Assembly: GCA_910584235.1 (NCBI GenBank)
Contig: CAJTZD010000042.1
Location: 1 to 32,925 of the forward strand
Direction: 5' to 3'
From: an uncultured Acetatifactor sp.
GTDB lineage: Bacteria > Bacillota > Clostridia > Lachnospirales > Lachnospiraceae
Length of the DNA: 32,925 nt
Below, piece after piece: positions 7,818 through 15,022 of the stretch (position 1 is its first letter; every line of letters begins with the position of its first letter). The notes under the pieces were generated by a model. The model ran no database searches. It saw only the letters and a program-made list of their open reading frames with translations, and was not told the DNA's origin. The position numbers and the translations under genes were made by a program.

Positions 7818-8816
7818 TTATCCTGCTCTGCCCGCCAGGATATTATTTTCAAGATCATAAATCACCGCATCCGATATACTGTTCAGGATAAATGGCGAGT
7901 GTGTGGATACGATAAACTGGATATTGGGAAATATGGTGGTCAGCAGTTCCAGTATGGTTTTCTGCAATTCTATGTGCAGATGGGTCTCGATTTCATCCAC
8001 CAGCACGATTCCCGGGACATTGAAATCAAATGACCGGTTTGTCTTCTTCTCCATACGGATGATCATGTCCAGCACAATGTCAAGCACTGCGGCATATCCT
8101 CCGGACAGGGTGTTAAAATCAAAAAGTTCTTTTCCCTTTTCTTTTATATGAAAGGAGAATGTGTCTTCCTCAAATATCAGTTCCAGGGAATCATCGCTGA
8201 ATATTTTCCGCAGCAGATCCTGGAATTTTACAAACCATTGATTTATCTCATCTGCTTTTTCGCATTTTCCGTTGTTTCTGGCAAAGGCCTCTGTAGCTTT
8301 CAGATCCAATAAGTATCTAATAAACTCTCGCCCCGGCGCTTCGGTTATGGCGTATTTATCTTTCAATTCCACTTTTTCGATGTGCTTCGGCACTTCAGCC
8401 TGGAATATCCTCTCGGCTTTGTAATAGGCCAGGATGAATTCTCCTGTCGCCAGACTGGTGCTTACGGTATCCAGAGATTGGTTGAATGTCACATCTATGC
8501 CACCCTTTTCAGCAGAGATTTCTTTTTGCAAAACATTTCGCGAGTTCTCTTCTGTCGATGCTATAGCAGTTTCTTCTTTTTTTAGTTCCAGCAGCATCTT
8601 TTCATATCGGCTTAAACCATCACATAAAGCTACCAGCCTAGAAATTCTTTCCTCTTGTAAATATCTGCTCAAAGCCTCCAAAACGCTGGTTTTCCCGCTT
8701 CCGTTTTTTCCGGTAAATATCAGATGCTTTATTTTTTCATTTGAAAGAGATATGGTTATATTCTTTAAGTGCCTGACATGGTCTATCTTCAGGCCAGAAA
8801 TAAAAGTCTTCTCCAT
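7818..8816 (-). CDS. AAA family ATPase (RecF/SMC-like, ABC-type ATPase fold)
   Basis: A 332-residue soluble ATPase. It has a Walker A motif GKNGSGKT (36-43), an ABC-type signature LSGGYAAVLDIV (236-247), a Walker B GIVLVDEIETHLH (268-280) and a switch histidine in IVSTHSPFIL (301-310). A coiled-coil-like insert (about 65-110) sits between the nucleotide motifs. This is the layout of AAA_15/AAA_21-type OLD/RecF-like ATPases, many of which act with nucleases or in defence systems, but no partner nuclease or TOPRIM domain is seen in it or beside it. The start has GAGGA eight bases upstream. It lies between a GNAT gene and argJ, inside the segment that splits the arginine genes. No specific function is assigned. 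Confidence 0.85.
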   Translation of the reverse strand: MEKTFISGLKIDHVRHLKNITISLSNEKIKHLIFTGKNGSGKTSVLEALSRYLQEERISRLVALCDGLSRYEKMLLELKKEETAIASTEENSRNVLQKEISAEKGGIDVTFNQSLDTVSTSLATGEFILAYYKAERIFQAEVPKHIEKVELKDKYAITEAPGREFIRYLLDLKATEAFARNNGKCEKADEINQWFVKFQDLLRKIFSDDSLELIFEEDTFSFHIKEKGKELFDFNTLSGGYAAVLDIVLDMIIRMEKKTNRSFDFNVPGIVLVDEIETHLHIELQKTILELLTTIFPNIQFIVSTHSPFILNSISDAVIYDLENNILAGRAG

Positions 8817-8904
8817 AATGATTTCCTCTTCTCTCCTGAAACCAAAGACTGCAGAACTGCCTGCTTCCCTCAGTTCTTACAAGGTGCCTTTCTTCCTTTC
8901 TCAG

Positions 8905-9369
8905 TCACCGGTTAAACGCCGTAATGTTCGCCTCATTCAGCGTGAAGTCATAATAGTTCAGATCCTCCCGCTTGGTCCAGCCAATGCATTTCCAGAACGC
9001 GTTCCCCACGTCATTGACGGTGAATGCGATGAGGCTGACCTTGTTGATTTGCTCCGCTTTCAGGGCATTCATGCAGTGGACTACCATGGCCTTGCCGATG
9101 CCCATTCTGCGCCAGTCCTCCCGGACGCATACATGGTACAGGCAGCCCCGCCTGCCGTCATGGCCGCAGAGGATGCCGCCCACGATCTCGCCGTCTGCAC
9201 TCACCGCCACAACGCTGGTGCCGGGATTGCGCTTTAGGAACCGCTCCACTCCCTCCCTGGAATCGTCGATGCTCCGCATGCCGAAGCCCCGGATGGTCTT
9301 CCAGAGTGCGTAGAGGCCCTGGTAATCTTCTTTCGTCATAGTTCTGACCGTAAATGTCCTGTCGCTCAT
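8905..9369 (-). CDS. GNAT family N-acetyltransferase
   Basis: A 154-residue single-domain acetyltransferase. The acetyl-CoA binding loop is VREDWRRMGIGKAMVVHC (R/Q-x-x-G-x-G/A at about 87-93), after the beta4 strand GCLYHVCV. The N-terminus FTVRTMTKEDYQGLYALW and the C-terminal NDVGNAFWKCIGWTKREDLNYYDF are ordinary for the superfamily. The acceptor substrate cannot be read from the sequence. Its placement near the arginine genes could hint at an amino-acid or peptide substrate, but nothing in the protein proves this. It has its own promoter (9522-9550) and a long purine-rich leader. Confidence 0.9.
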   Translation of the reverse strand: MSDRTFTVRTMTKEDYQGLYALWKTIRGFGMRSIDDSREGVERFLKRNPGTSVVAVSADGEIVGGILCGHDGRRGCLYHVCVREDWRRMGIGKAMVVHCMNALKAEQINKVSLIAFTVNDVGNAFWKCIGWTKREDLNYYDFTLNEANITAFNR

Positions 9370-9521
9370 ATCTTTATCCCGTCTCTTCTTTAATTCTATC
9401 TCTTTTCTATCTTGTCTTTTCTTTATCCTGTTTCTTCTATTTTTTATCTCTTCGCATACTTAAATGATTCTCTATTTTCGGGATTCTCTGCTTTTCTTTT
9501 CCTTTTATTGAAAGCTTTACC

Positions 9522-9550
9522 AGTATACAACTTTTCTTATAAAAGGGCAA
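9522..9550 (-). promoter_or_regulatory. Sigma-A-type promoter before the GNAT / AAA / argJBD run
   Basis: On the minus strand TTGCCC (9550-9545) and TATACT (9527-9522) are 17 bp apart. Transcription would start near 9515 and give a leader of about 145 nt whose RNA is almost all A and G between 9370 and 9480. This is the only convincing promoter I see between argC and argJ besides the one before the radical SAM gene, so it may drive argJ, argB and argD through the GNAT and ATPase genes. Confidence 0.55.
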
Positions 9551-9638
9551 CGATATTTTGAGATCACTTTCTTTCGATTGCCGCGCGCACCAGCTACCAG
9601 ACAATGCTGCCCTCCCGCTTTGGCAAATTTTGTGACCG

Positions 9639-10691
9639 TCAGTACAAATTCCGTTGTCTGCAGTACCGGTTCAACAGGAGTTCAATATAATCGCCTCTGC
9701 CAAACAGACGTCTGCTTGTGCCGTCCCCCTGGGCTTTCGCAAGCTCACAGAGCGGAACCGTCATGCGTGTATGCTGGGCGGCGCTTTTGTTTTCCACATA
9801 ATTTTCAAGCACAGTCCGAACCCCGTCCTGTTTCAGGTTGCCCAGGAGCCAGTGAGGGGCGGGGGTAGAAATATTCGGATATACGTTAAAGTCTTTATCT
9901 ATGTAGAAAACCGGGGTATCACTGACATAGCTTGCCGTGGATGCATCCGTTATCAGTTCTTCGTAAAGGGATTGCTCTGTCCTCCCAAATACGTCCGCAA
10001 TATTCTTTGCCCCGAAATGTCTGAGGGTATATGCTTCCAACAGGGGCGGGATTTTCCCCAAGTCTTCCGGGGTGACCCAGGCGTCATACCATTTTTCGTT
10101 TTCCCCGTCACAGGAACCCTGGTGGAGGAAAAAGGTAAACTCCCCTCCGTAGGCTCTGCATCGGTTTTCCAGATTCAGTTCTTTTATCAGGTTTTCGATG
10201 TGACCCAGTTGGTCTATATTGTTCCGGCTGACGAAAACCTGGATGCGGGGAGAAATCTTATTTTCCATCAGGATATCCATGGCTTTCAGAAGCTCCTGGT
10301 ATGCGCCTTTCCGGCCTATATAGAAGTCCGTGGTTCGGGCGTCGCCGAAGAGGGTTAGCTGAATCTTTTTCAGGCCAAGGGAGGCAAGCCATTTTCCGTA
10401 CCCGCCATCCCGCGCCAGCCGCCAGAAGCTTGCCACTTCAAAGTGGTCCAGGGGGCTGTCGGAGAGGCGGCTGCATATTTCAAAATGTTCCCGGTACTTT
10501 TCTGTAAAATCCGGCTCCCGGTACCAGTCATAGATCTGCAGGCAGTCCGTGAAAGGCCTGAACTGCTCCGCGGTGGATTCGATTTCCGAAAACGGCATAT
10601 TTCCATTGGGTGTGGCGCTCAACCAGCAGTGCTTGCAGCGGTTGGGACAGCCGTGCATGTCAAGGCAGACTGTGATTTCTTGGAATTTCAT
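9639..10691 (-). CDS. Radical SAM protein with a SPASM-like C-terminus lacking cysteines
   Basis: A 350-residue radical SAM enzyme. The [4Fe-4S] cluster cysteines are in CPNRCKHCW close to the N-terminus, preceded by VCLDMHG. Internal phrases such as RIQVFVSRNNIDQLGHIENLI suit a TIM-barrel-type radical SAM core. The C-terminal part has SPASM-like wording, VFYIDKDFNVYPN followed by HWLLGNL, but lacks the cysteine set that binds auxiliary clusters. The ATG at 10691 has AGGGGGT seven bases upstream; a TTG 13 codons earlier is less likely. No small precursor-peptide gene was found beside it. Substrate unknown; peptide-modifying or anaerobic sulfatase-maturase-like ancestry is possible. Confidence 0.85.
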   Translation of the reverse strand: MKFQEITVCLDMHGCPNRCKHCWLSATPNGNMPFSEIESTAEQFRPFTDCLQIYDWYREPDFTEKYREHFEICSRLSDSPLDHFEVASFWRLARDGGYGKWLASLGLKKIQLTLFGDARTTDFYIGRKGAYQELLKAMDILMENKISPRIQVFVSRNNIDQLGHIENLIKELNLENRCRAYGGEFTFFLHQGSCDGENEKWYDAWVTPEDLGKIPPLLEAYTLRHFGAKNIADVFGRTEQSLYEELITDASTASYVSDTPVFYIDKDFNVYPNISTPAPHWLLGNLKQDGVRTVLENYVENKSAAQHTRMTVPLCELAKAQGDGTSRRLFGRGDYIELLLNRYCRQRNLY

Positions 10692-10743
10692 TGTTATACC
10701 CCCTATGCCCGCCTCCGACGGACGTACCAATCAGAATACTTGA

Positions 10744-10772
10744 CAATAAAATCCTGCTTTTGGATTTTATTG
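10744..10772. repeat. Perfect 11-bp inverted repeat in the radical SAM gene leader
   Basis: CAATAAAATCC and GGATTTTATTG face each other across a 7-nt loop, 53 bp upstream of the radical SAM start. The repeat falls just downstream of the predicted promoter (10788-10815), where it could be a repressor operator or a leader hairpin. No T-run follows on the minus strand, so it is not a standard terminator in that direction. Confidence 0.55.
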
Positions 10773-10787
10773 TATACCCTTTTTCGA

Positions 10788-10815
10788 ATTCTATTGTATG
10801 AAAGCTTGTTTTCAA
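10788..10815 (-). promoter_or_regulatory. Possible promoter of the radical SAM gene
   Basis: Minus-strand TTGAAA (10815-10810) and TAGAAT (10793-10788) are separated by 16 bp. The 306-bp gap between the PNPOx-like and radical SAM genes holds this promoter and the inverted repeat beside it. I see no gene or other structure in the rest of the gap (about 10820-10997). Confidence 0.45.
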
Positions 10816-10997
10816 ATTTCTTTCCTCTGTTGCTGTCTCCCGGGCACCGAATGGCAATGCTCCTCGAAAGCAGCTTTCCTAATAAAGGCGATTAGCAGTC
10901 CCTAAGAACTGATGCAAATAACCCGCGCTCCCTGGCAATCTCTTTACCATGCCCCAGATAAGCGATATATTATGCAGTCCCGGGAAATTGCAGCCCC

Positions 10998-11429
10998 TCA
11001 CTCCTGAAAATCAATATCATATCTGGTTCCATGATGGTACAGCACGCCCTCGGTCAGGCGCACGCGCAAAAGGCAGGTATTGGGATCCTCCTCATTGGTG
11101 TGCCCATTGTCATACCATTCGGCGAAGACTGTTCTGACTTTTGCCATGATTTCCGCATTTTCCTCCGCTTTCACATGCCCCAGATTCTCCCCCACGCCCT
11201 GAGCCGTGAACCAGTCGCCGCAGACGGCCACAGTCGGGTCTTTCACAATATGCCGCATTTTGTTGGAAAGGGCATAGGTCACGATATAAAACGCTCCGTC
11301 CTCATAGTAAGCGTTCACAGTGCGCACATAAGGCTTCCCGTCCTCCACTGTGGCCAGGGCCAACAGACTGTCGCAGCCGAACCTTTCATCCATGATCTGT
11401 TTTGTCTCTTTCGTAAGTTTTTCTGCCAT
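10998..11429 (-). CDS. Pyridoxamine 5'-phosphate oxidase-like flavoprotein
   Basis: A 143-residue protein of the split-barrel PNPOx-like superfamily, probably binding FMN or a related cofactor as a dimer. The beta-rich core reads LLALATVEDGKPYVRTVNAYYEDGAFYIVTYALSNKMRHI, followed by VAVCGDWFTAQGVGENLG, the usual order in small Clostridia members. The ATG at 11429 was chosen because AGGAAGAG lies eight bases upstream; an upstream in-frame ATG at 11474 adds a lysine-rich tail with no clear ribosome binding site. True PdxH enzymes are longer, so vitamin B6 synthesis is unlikely; general redox or heme/flavin-related roles are more usual. It is part of the segment dividing argC from argJ. Confidence 0.85.
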   Translation of the reverse strand: MAEKLTKETKQIMDERFGCDSLLALATVEDGKPYVRTVNAYYEDGAFYIVTYALSNKMRHIVKDPTVAVCGDWFTAQGVGENLGHVKAEENAEIMAKVRTVFAEWYDNGHTNEEDPNTCLLRVRLTEGVLYHHGTRYDIDFQE

Positions 11430-11542
11430 TTTTCGCTCTTCCTTTCTCTTCTTGAAAATCACTTGGAAACTCATCTACCGAAAGCCGTTTCCTATCCTTA
11501 GCGACTTCCGGCATCCCTATACACCCGCATTATCGAACTATC

Positions 11543-12283
11543 CTACATAAAATACCGGCACTTCTCCAGGTAAAATGTCTGCTCCTTTCGCAGCAGTCCA
11601 ACCAGCTTATCCAGGTTCTCCTGCTCTCTGTAATCTTTTAATGCCTCCAGATATTCGTTCCTGTTCGCATCCTCTATCACCGCCGGCACCATTCCGCCTT
11701 TGAGGCATTCCCCGAAAAGAATCAGCCTTCCCGTCCTTCCGTTGCCGTCCTGAAACGGGTGGATGCTTTCATACCTGGCATGAAACTCTGCCAACACGGC
11801 AATGTCCTGCGCCTGGCCATGATACCATTCCATCAGACACTCCATCTCTTCTTCCACAGATTCCGGTCTGGCTGTCTGATACATGCCTATCATATTGGGG
11901 CGCTTTTTGTAGTCCCCGATGGCATATCCATTGGCGCGGTCTTCAAAGACACCCGACTTCAGCTCATAGTGGAACCGCTTCACCAGCTTGGCCGTCAGCG
12001 GCTGGTCAATGGTATCCAGCATCTTGTTGAACATCAGGAAATGTCCGTTCATTTCCTCCACGTCTTTCACCCTGTAGTAATCGTCCGATTTCGGCAGGGT
12101 TCCATTGTCGAACAGCGAAGCTGTCTGCTCCTCCGTCAGCGTGCTTCCCTCAATTTTATTTGAATTATAGGCAAGCAGGCGCTGGGTGTACGCATATACG
12201 CCAGAGCGGTCAAACTTCGCCCGCTCGATTCTGAATCTCTCTAATAGGAAACCGAGGAACTCTTGATTTCCGCGCCCCTCCAT
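11543..12283 (-). CDS. Fic family protein (AMPylase-type) with N-terminal inhibitory motif
   Basis: A 246-residue Fic-domain protein, expected to transfer AMP or another nucleotide moiety to a target protein hydroxyl. The catalytic loop HPFQDGNGRTGR is complete at 175-186, with the catalytic His175 and the anion-binding GNGR. An SxxxEG inhibitory helix, SNKIEGS at 41-47, lies ahead of the Fic core, so the enzyme is probably self-inhibited by a glutamate that blocks ATP gamma-phosphate binding. The C-terminal helix ends in LEKCRYFM without a recognisable DNA-binding domain. GGAGGTG is seven bases before the ATG. It starts 107 bp after argC. No antitoxin-like small gene is adjacent. The target is unknown. 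Confidence 0.93.
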   Translation of the reverse strand: MEGRGNQEFLGFLLERFRIERAKFDRSGVYAYTQRLLAYNSNKIEGSTLTEEQTASLFDNGTLPKSDDYYRVKDVEEMNGHFLMFNKMLDTIDQPLTAKLVKRFHYELKSGVFEDRANGYAIGDYKKRPNMIGMYQTARPESVEEEMECLMEWYHGQAQDIAVLAEFHARYESIHPFQDGNGRTGRLILFGECLKGGMVPAVIEDANRNEYLEALKDYREQENLDKLVGLLRKEQTFYLEKCRYFM

Positions 12284-12390
12284 GGCGCCACCTCCGTTCT
12301 TGTCGTTCTATCGTCCAAAATCATACGGTAAATTTAAAACCCTATCACCCTTTTACGCAACTCCCTTTATAGTTATAAAGTATTTGGGAC

Positions 12391-13449
12391 TTACGGGAAA
12401 CAGGGCGCCAGTTCCAGCCCCTGGCTCTCTTTCAGTCCGAACAGCAGGTTCATGTTCTGCACCGCCTGCCCTGCCGCGCCCTTGACCAGATTGTCCAAAG
12501 CGCCCATCATGATGATGCGCCCGGTACGCTCGTCTATGACGAAACCTATGTCCACATAGTTGCTGCCCTCCACCCATTTTGTCTCGGGACAGACTCCTTT
12601 CTCCAGAACCCGCACAAATTTCTCCTGTGCGTAATATTTATCGTAAGCCGCCCGGATTTCCGCCCAGTCCGGCAGCGAGCCGTCCGCTTTCCGCGTCAGC
12701 TTTGCGTATTCCGTCACAAGGATTCCCCGGTTCATGGGGATCAGGTGAGGCGTGAAATTTATCATAATCTCACGGCCTGCCGCATATCCCAGCTGCTCCT
12801 CGATCTCCGGGGTATGGCGATGGCTGGCCACGCCGTAGGCCTTGATGTTCTCATTGACCTCACAGAACAGATTGGGCAGCTTGGCTCCCCGCCCCGCCCC
12901 GGAAGTCCCGGATTTTGCGTCCAGGATCAGCGTGTCCACGTCAATCAGTCCCTCTTTTACCAGCGGATATGCTGTCAGAATGGAGCAGGTGGTATAGCAG
13001 CCCGGGTTGGCCACCAGCCTGGTGGCGGTTGTGATCTGATTCCGGTTCACCTCGCACAGTCCGTACACTGCCTCCGGAATGAACTGGGGGGATTTATGCT
13101 CGATTCCATACCATTTTTCATAGACCGACACGTCCTTAATGCGGTAATCCGCAGAAAGATCTACGATTTTTACTTTTTTCAGGATATCTTCCGTCAGAAG
13201 CCCTGCCAGGAACCCCTGGGGCGTGGCCGTGAAAATCACGTCCGCCTCCTCTGCCAGCTCCTCCAGATTGTCGTCTCTGCACACATCCTCCACGATCCGG
13301 AACATGTTCTGATATACCTCATGATACTTTTTGTCTATATAGCTGCGGGAGCCGTACCATACAATCTCCGCCTCCCTGTGCCCGGTGAGTATCCGCACCA
13401 GCTCGCTGCCCGCATAGCCTGTAGCCCCTATTATCCCTGCTTTTATCAT
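12391..13449 (-). CDS. argC: N-acetyl-gamma-glutamyl-phosphate reductase
   Basis: Reduces N-acetylglutamyl phosphate to the semialdehyde with NADPH, third step of arginine synthesis. The 352-residue product starts MIKAGIIGATGYAGSELVRIL (NADP-binding Rossmann loop GATGYAG), has the catalytic cysteine C151 in VANPGCYTTCSILTAYPL, and the conserved SGTSGAGRGAK and HRHTPEIEEQLG segments. This is the ArgC type 1 form by length. The ATG at 13449 has a perfect GGAGGTG eight bases before it; a longer frame up to 13497 lacks support. It is the first gene downstream of the ARG-box promoter region but is cut off from argJ-argB-argD by five other genes. Confidence 0.96.
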   Translation of the reverse strand: MIKAGIIGATGYAGSELVRILTGHREAEIVWYGSRSYIDKKYHEVYQNMFRIVEDVCRDDNLEELAEEADVIFTATPQGFLAGLLTEDILKKVKIVDLSADYRIKDVSVYEKWYGIEHKSPQFIPEAVYGLCEVNRNQITTATRLVANPGCYTTCSILTAYPLVKEGLIDVDTLILDAKSGTSGAGRGAKLPNLFCEVNENIKAYGVASHRHTPEIEEQLGYAAGREIMINFTPHLIPMNRGILVTEYAKLTRKADGSLPDWAEIRAAYDKYYAQEKFVRVLEKGVCPETKWVEGSNYVDIGFVIDERTGRIIMMGALDNLVKGAAGQAVQNMNLLFGLKESQGLELAPCFP

Positions 13450-13496
13450 TCTGCGCACCTCCATGCCTTTCCCGAGGCACCCACGGCAGCGCGTCA

Positions 13497-13576
13497 TCCC
13501 TGCGGTGTCCCGCGATGTGTCCCCACGGTATTTCCGCCATATCCCCGCAATGTCCTGCCAGGCATCCCCACGGCAT
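13497..13576. repeat. Degenerate 11-12 bp tandem repeat in the argC leader
   Basis: About seven head-to-tail units resembling TCCCCACGGTAT lie at 13497, 13508, 13520, 13533, 13542, 13553 and 13565. The best pair, TCCCCACGGTAT (13520) and TCCCCACGGCAT (13565), differ at one base; the 13533 and 13553 units are weak. Starts are 9-13 bp apart and average about 11 bp, close to one helical turn. On the argC messenger this is a G-rich run of units like ATGCCGTGGGGA within the 210-nt leader. Confidence 0.55.
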
Positions 13577-13666
13577 CCTTTCTTCCAATTGATTTCACAA
13601 CATCAAGCATACGGAAGAGTCCTCCGCCGGCCACATTCTCTCCGACATCCATCCGCATCTCATGTA

Positions 13667-13694
13667 AGTATAGCACATTCTGTATAAATGTCTA
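13667..13694 (-). promoter_or_regulatory. argC promoter (extended -10)
   Basis: Minus-strand TAGACA (13694-13689) and TATACT (13672-13667) are 16 bp apart, and a TGC just before the TATACT forms an extended -10 element. Transcription would begin near 13660, leaving a leader of about 210 nt that contains the tandem repeat. Confidence 0.6.
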
Positions 13695-13701
13695 CTTCTT
13701 T

Positions 13702-13717
13702 TTTGTATTTATGCAAA
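13702..13717. promoter_or_regulatory. AT-rich palindrome next to the argC promoter
   Basis: TTTGTATTTATGCAAA is a near-palindrome just upstream of the argC -35 element. Its half sites resemble ARG-box halves (TNTGNAT and ATNCANA) but the spacing is two bases short of the consensus. It may be a second, weaker ArgR contact site with the box at 13730, since ArgR hexamers usually bind pairs of boxes. Confidence 0.35.
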
Positions 13718-13729
13718 ATATTTTATATT

Positions 13730-13747
13730 TATGAATATTTATTCATT
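13730..13747. promoter_or_regulatory. ARG box (ArgR/AhrC operator) between argC and the FIST gene
   Basis: TATGAATATTTATTCATT matches the ArgR consensus TNTGNATWWWWATNCANA at 17 of 18 positions. It lies about 36 bp upstream of the argC -35 element and about 53 bp upstream of the plus-strand promoter for the FIST gene, so arginine-bound ArgR could act on both directions. The match is read directly; binding is inferred. Confidence 0.65.
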
Positions 13748-13799
13748 TCTGCCAGATTCCATGCGGCGGGCTCCCTTTCTCAAAAATGCCGAATTCATG

Positions 13800-13829
13800 T
13801 TGACGACTTACCTCATTATAAGGTATAAT
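13800..13829 (+). promoter_or_regulatory. Promoter of the FIST-MCP pair
   Basis: TTGACG (13800-13805) and a consensus TATAAT (13824-13829) are 18 bp apart on the plus strand. The start would be near 13836, giving a leader of about 75 nt. Confidence 0.6.
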
Positions 13830-13871
13830 CTATCCTGTTATCAAGATTTAATAATAAATATATACTTATAT

Positions 13872-13891
13872 AGGAACTATATACAGTTCCT
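13872..13891 (+). repeat. Hairpin / inverted repeat just before the FIST gene ribosome binding site
   Basis: AGGAACT and AGTTCCT pair across the 6-nt loop ATATAC. The repeat is within the predicted leader and ends five bases before the AAAGGAAGG ribosome binding site, so it could be an operator or affect translation. Confidence 0.45.
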
Positions 13892-13911
13892 TATGAAAGG
13901 AAGGCTGCTGC

Positions 13912-14967
13912 ATGAGGCAATTTTTCGGAATGAGCAATCGCGGGGATCTGTCGGAAGCGGTCCGCAATCTGGACAGCCCCCAGTTTATTATGCTTCTTTC
14001 AAACAATGCCCAGTTTGAGGAGCATGTGAAAGCCCTTGAGAAACTTTACCCCGGCATCCCCAGCATCGGGTGCATCGGAATGAGCTACGACACCAAAGTC
14101 GTAGAAAACGGCGTGGGTGTCATCGCTTTTTCGGGAGGAGTCAGCGCTACGGCCAATGTGCTGGAGCAGGTATCCGTCATGCCGGTAAAATACATAGACC
14201 GGCTGGAGGCGGACATCCGAAAGATAAACGGTTCCAAGCAGGATACGGTATGTATCGATTTCTGCAGCGGAAACGATGCCTGCGTCCTGACTACAATCTA
14301 CACATCATTGAGAAGCCGGGGCATCCAGCTGGTAGGCGGCACAGGGGACGGCGGCAAGGTGTCGGCTAATGGCCGGATCTATCAGAACTCCGTGGCTTAC
14401 GCCCTGGTACGCAACCAAAACGGACGAGTCAAAACTTACAAAGAAAACATTTATCACCAGTTAGGCAATTACCGCTTTATCGCATCCAACACGGACCGGG
14501 CAAATTACGTCATCGGCTCCCTGAACGGAAATCCTGCCAAGCAGGTATACCAGAGCATCCTGAACGTGACGGATCAGCAGATTTTGACACAGACGTTTAA
14601 GAATCCTTTCGGCAAGCTCAACGGAAGCGACACCTGCATTGTCTCCATCAAGGAGGTCAGCGGCAATTCCCTCGCCTGCTTCCGGCAGGTGAACGATTCC
14701 GACGTGTTAGTCCTGCTGGAGCTGGGCGATTATCCGGCCATCGTGCGGGAAACCATACAGAATATCTGCCGCGATTTTCCCAAGCGCTCCGCGGTGTTCT
14801 CTGTAAACTGCCTGTTCCGCTACAAGCTTTTCACGGAGCAGCGCTACATGGAAACCTATCTGCAGGAAATGGGAAAGCTTGGCAGCCATGCGGGCCTGGT
14901 AGGCTATGGAGAACATTACAATAATCAATTCGTCAACCAGTCCATGACCTGCGTGGTATTTGAATAA
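13912..14967 (+). CDS. FIST-domain ligand-sensing protein
   Basis: A 351-residue soluble protein that looks like FIST_N plus FIST_C. The N-terminal half (about 10-190) shows LYPGIPSIGCIGMSYDTKVVENGVGVIAFSGG and GIQLVGGTGDGGKVSANGRIYQNSVAYALV, the wording typical of FIST_N. The C-terminal half (about 200-351) has LNGNPAKQVYQSIL and ends YGEHYNNQFVNQSMTCVVFE, typical of FIST_C. FIST domains are proposed sensors of small ligands, perhaps amino acids, and are often linked to kinases, diguanylate cyclases or chemoreceptors. Here the domain stands alone and the chemoreceptor is a separate gene 55 bp downstream. AAAGGAAGG precedes the ATG. No transmembrane segment is seen, so it senses in the cytoplasm. 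It is divergent from argC across an ARG box. Confidence 0.85.
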   Translation: MRQFFGMSNRGDLSEAVRNLDSPQFIMLLSNNAQFEEHVKALEKLYPGIPSIGCIGMSYDTKVVENGVGVIAFSGGVSATANVLEQVSVMPVKYIDRLEADIRKINGSKQDTVCIDFCSGNDACVLTTIYTSLRSRGIQLVGGTGDGGKVSANGRIYQNSVAYALVRNQNGRVKTYKENIYHQLGNYRFIASNTDRANYVIGSLNGNPAKQVYQSILNVTDQQILTQTFKNPFGKLNGSDTCIVSIKEVSGNSLACFRQVNDSDVLVLLELGDYPAIVRETIQNICRDFPKRSAVFSVNCLFRYKLFTEQRYMETYLQEMGKLGSHAGLVGYGEHYNNQFVNQSMTCVVFE

Positions 14968-15022
14968 TGTCAGGGACACTTTGTGCGAATACATAACGGA
15001 ACCAAAACCAGGAGGACATAGA

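Noticed and set aside
7818..8816. AAA ATPase as a phage defence gene
   Set aside because: No nuclease, reverse transcriptase, TOPRIM or other effector is fused or adjacent; it is embedded between metabolic genes.
11543..12283. Fic protein as part of a toxin-antitoxin system
   Set aside because: The inhibitory motif is inside the protein itself and no small antitoxin gene is adjacent, so a Fic toxin module is not supported.
13494..13676. A 60-codon minus-strand frame in the argC leader
   Set aside because: Glycine-rich translation results from the tandem repeat; no ribosome binding site or family resemblance. It was not taken as a leader peptide.
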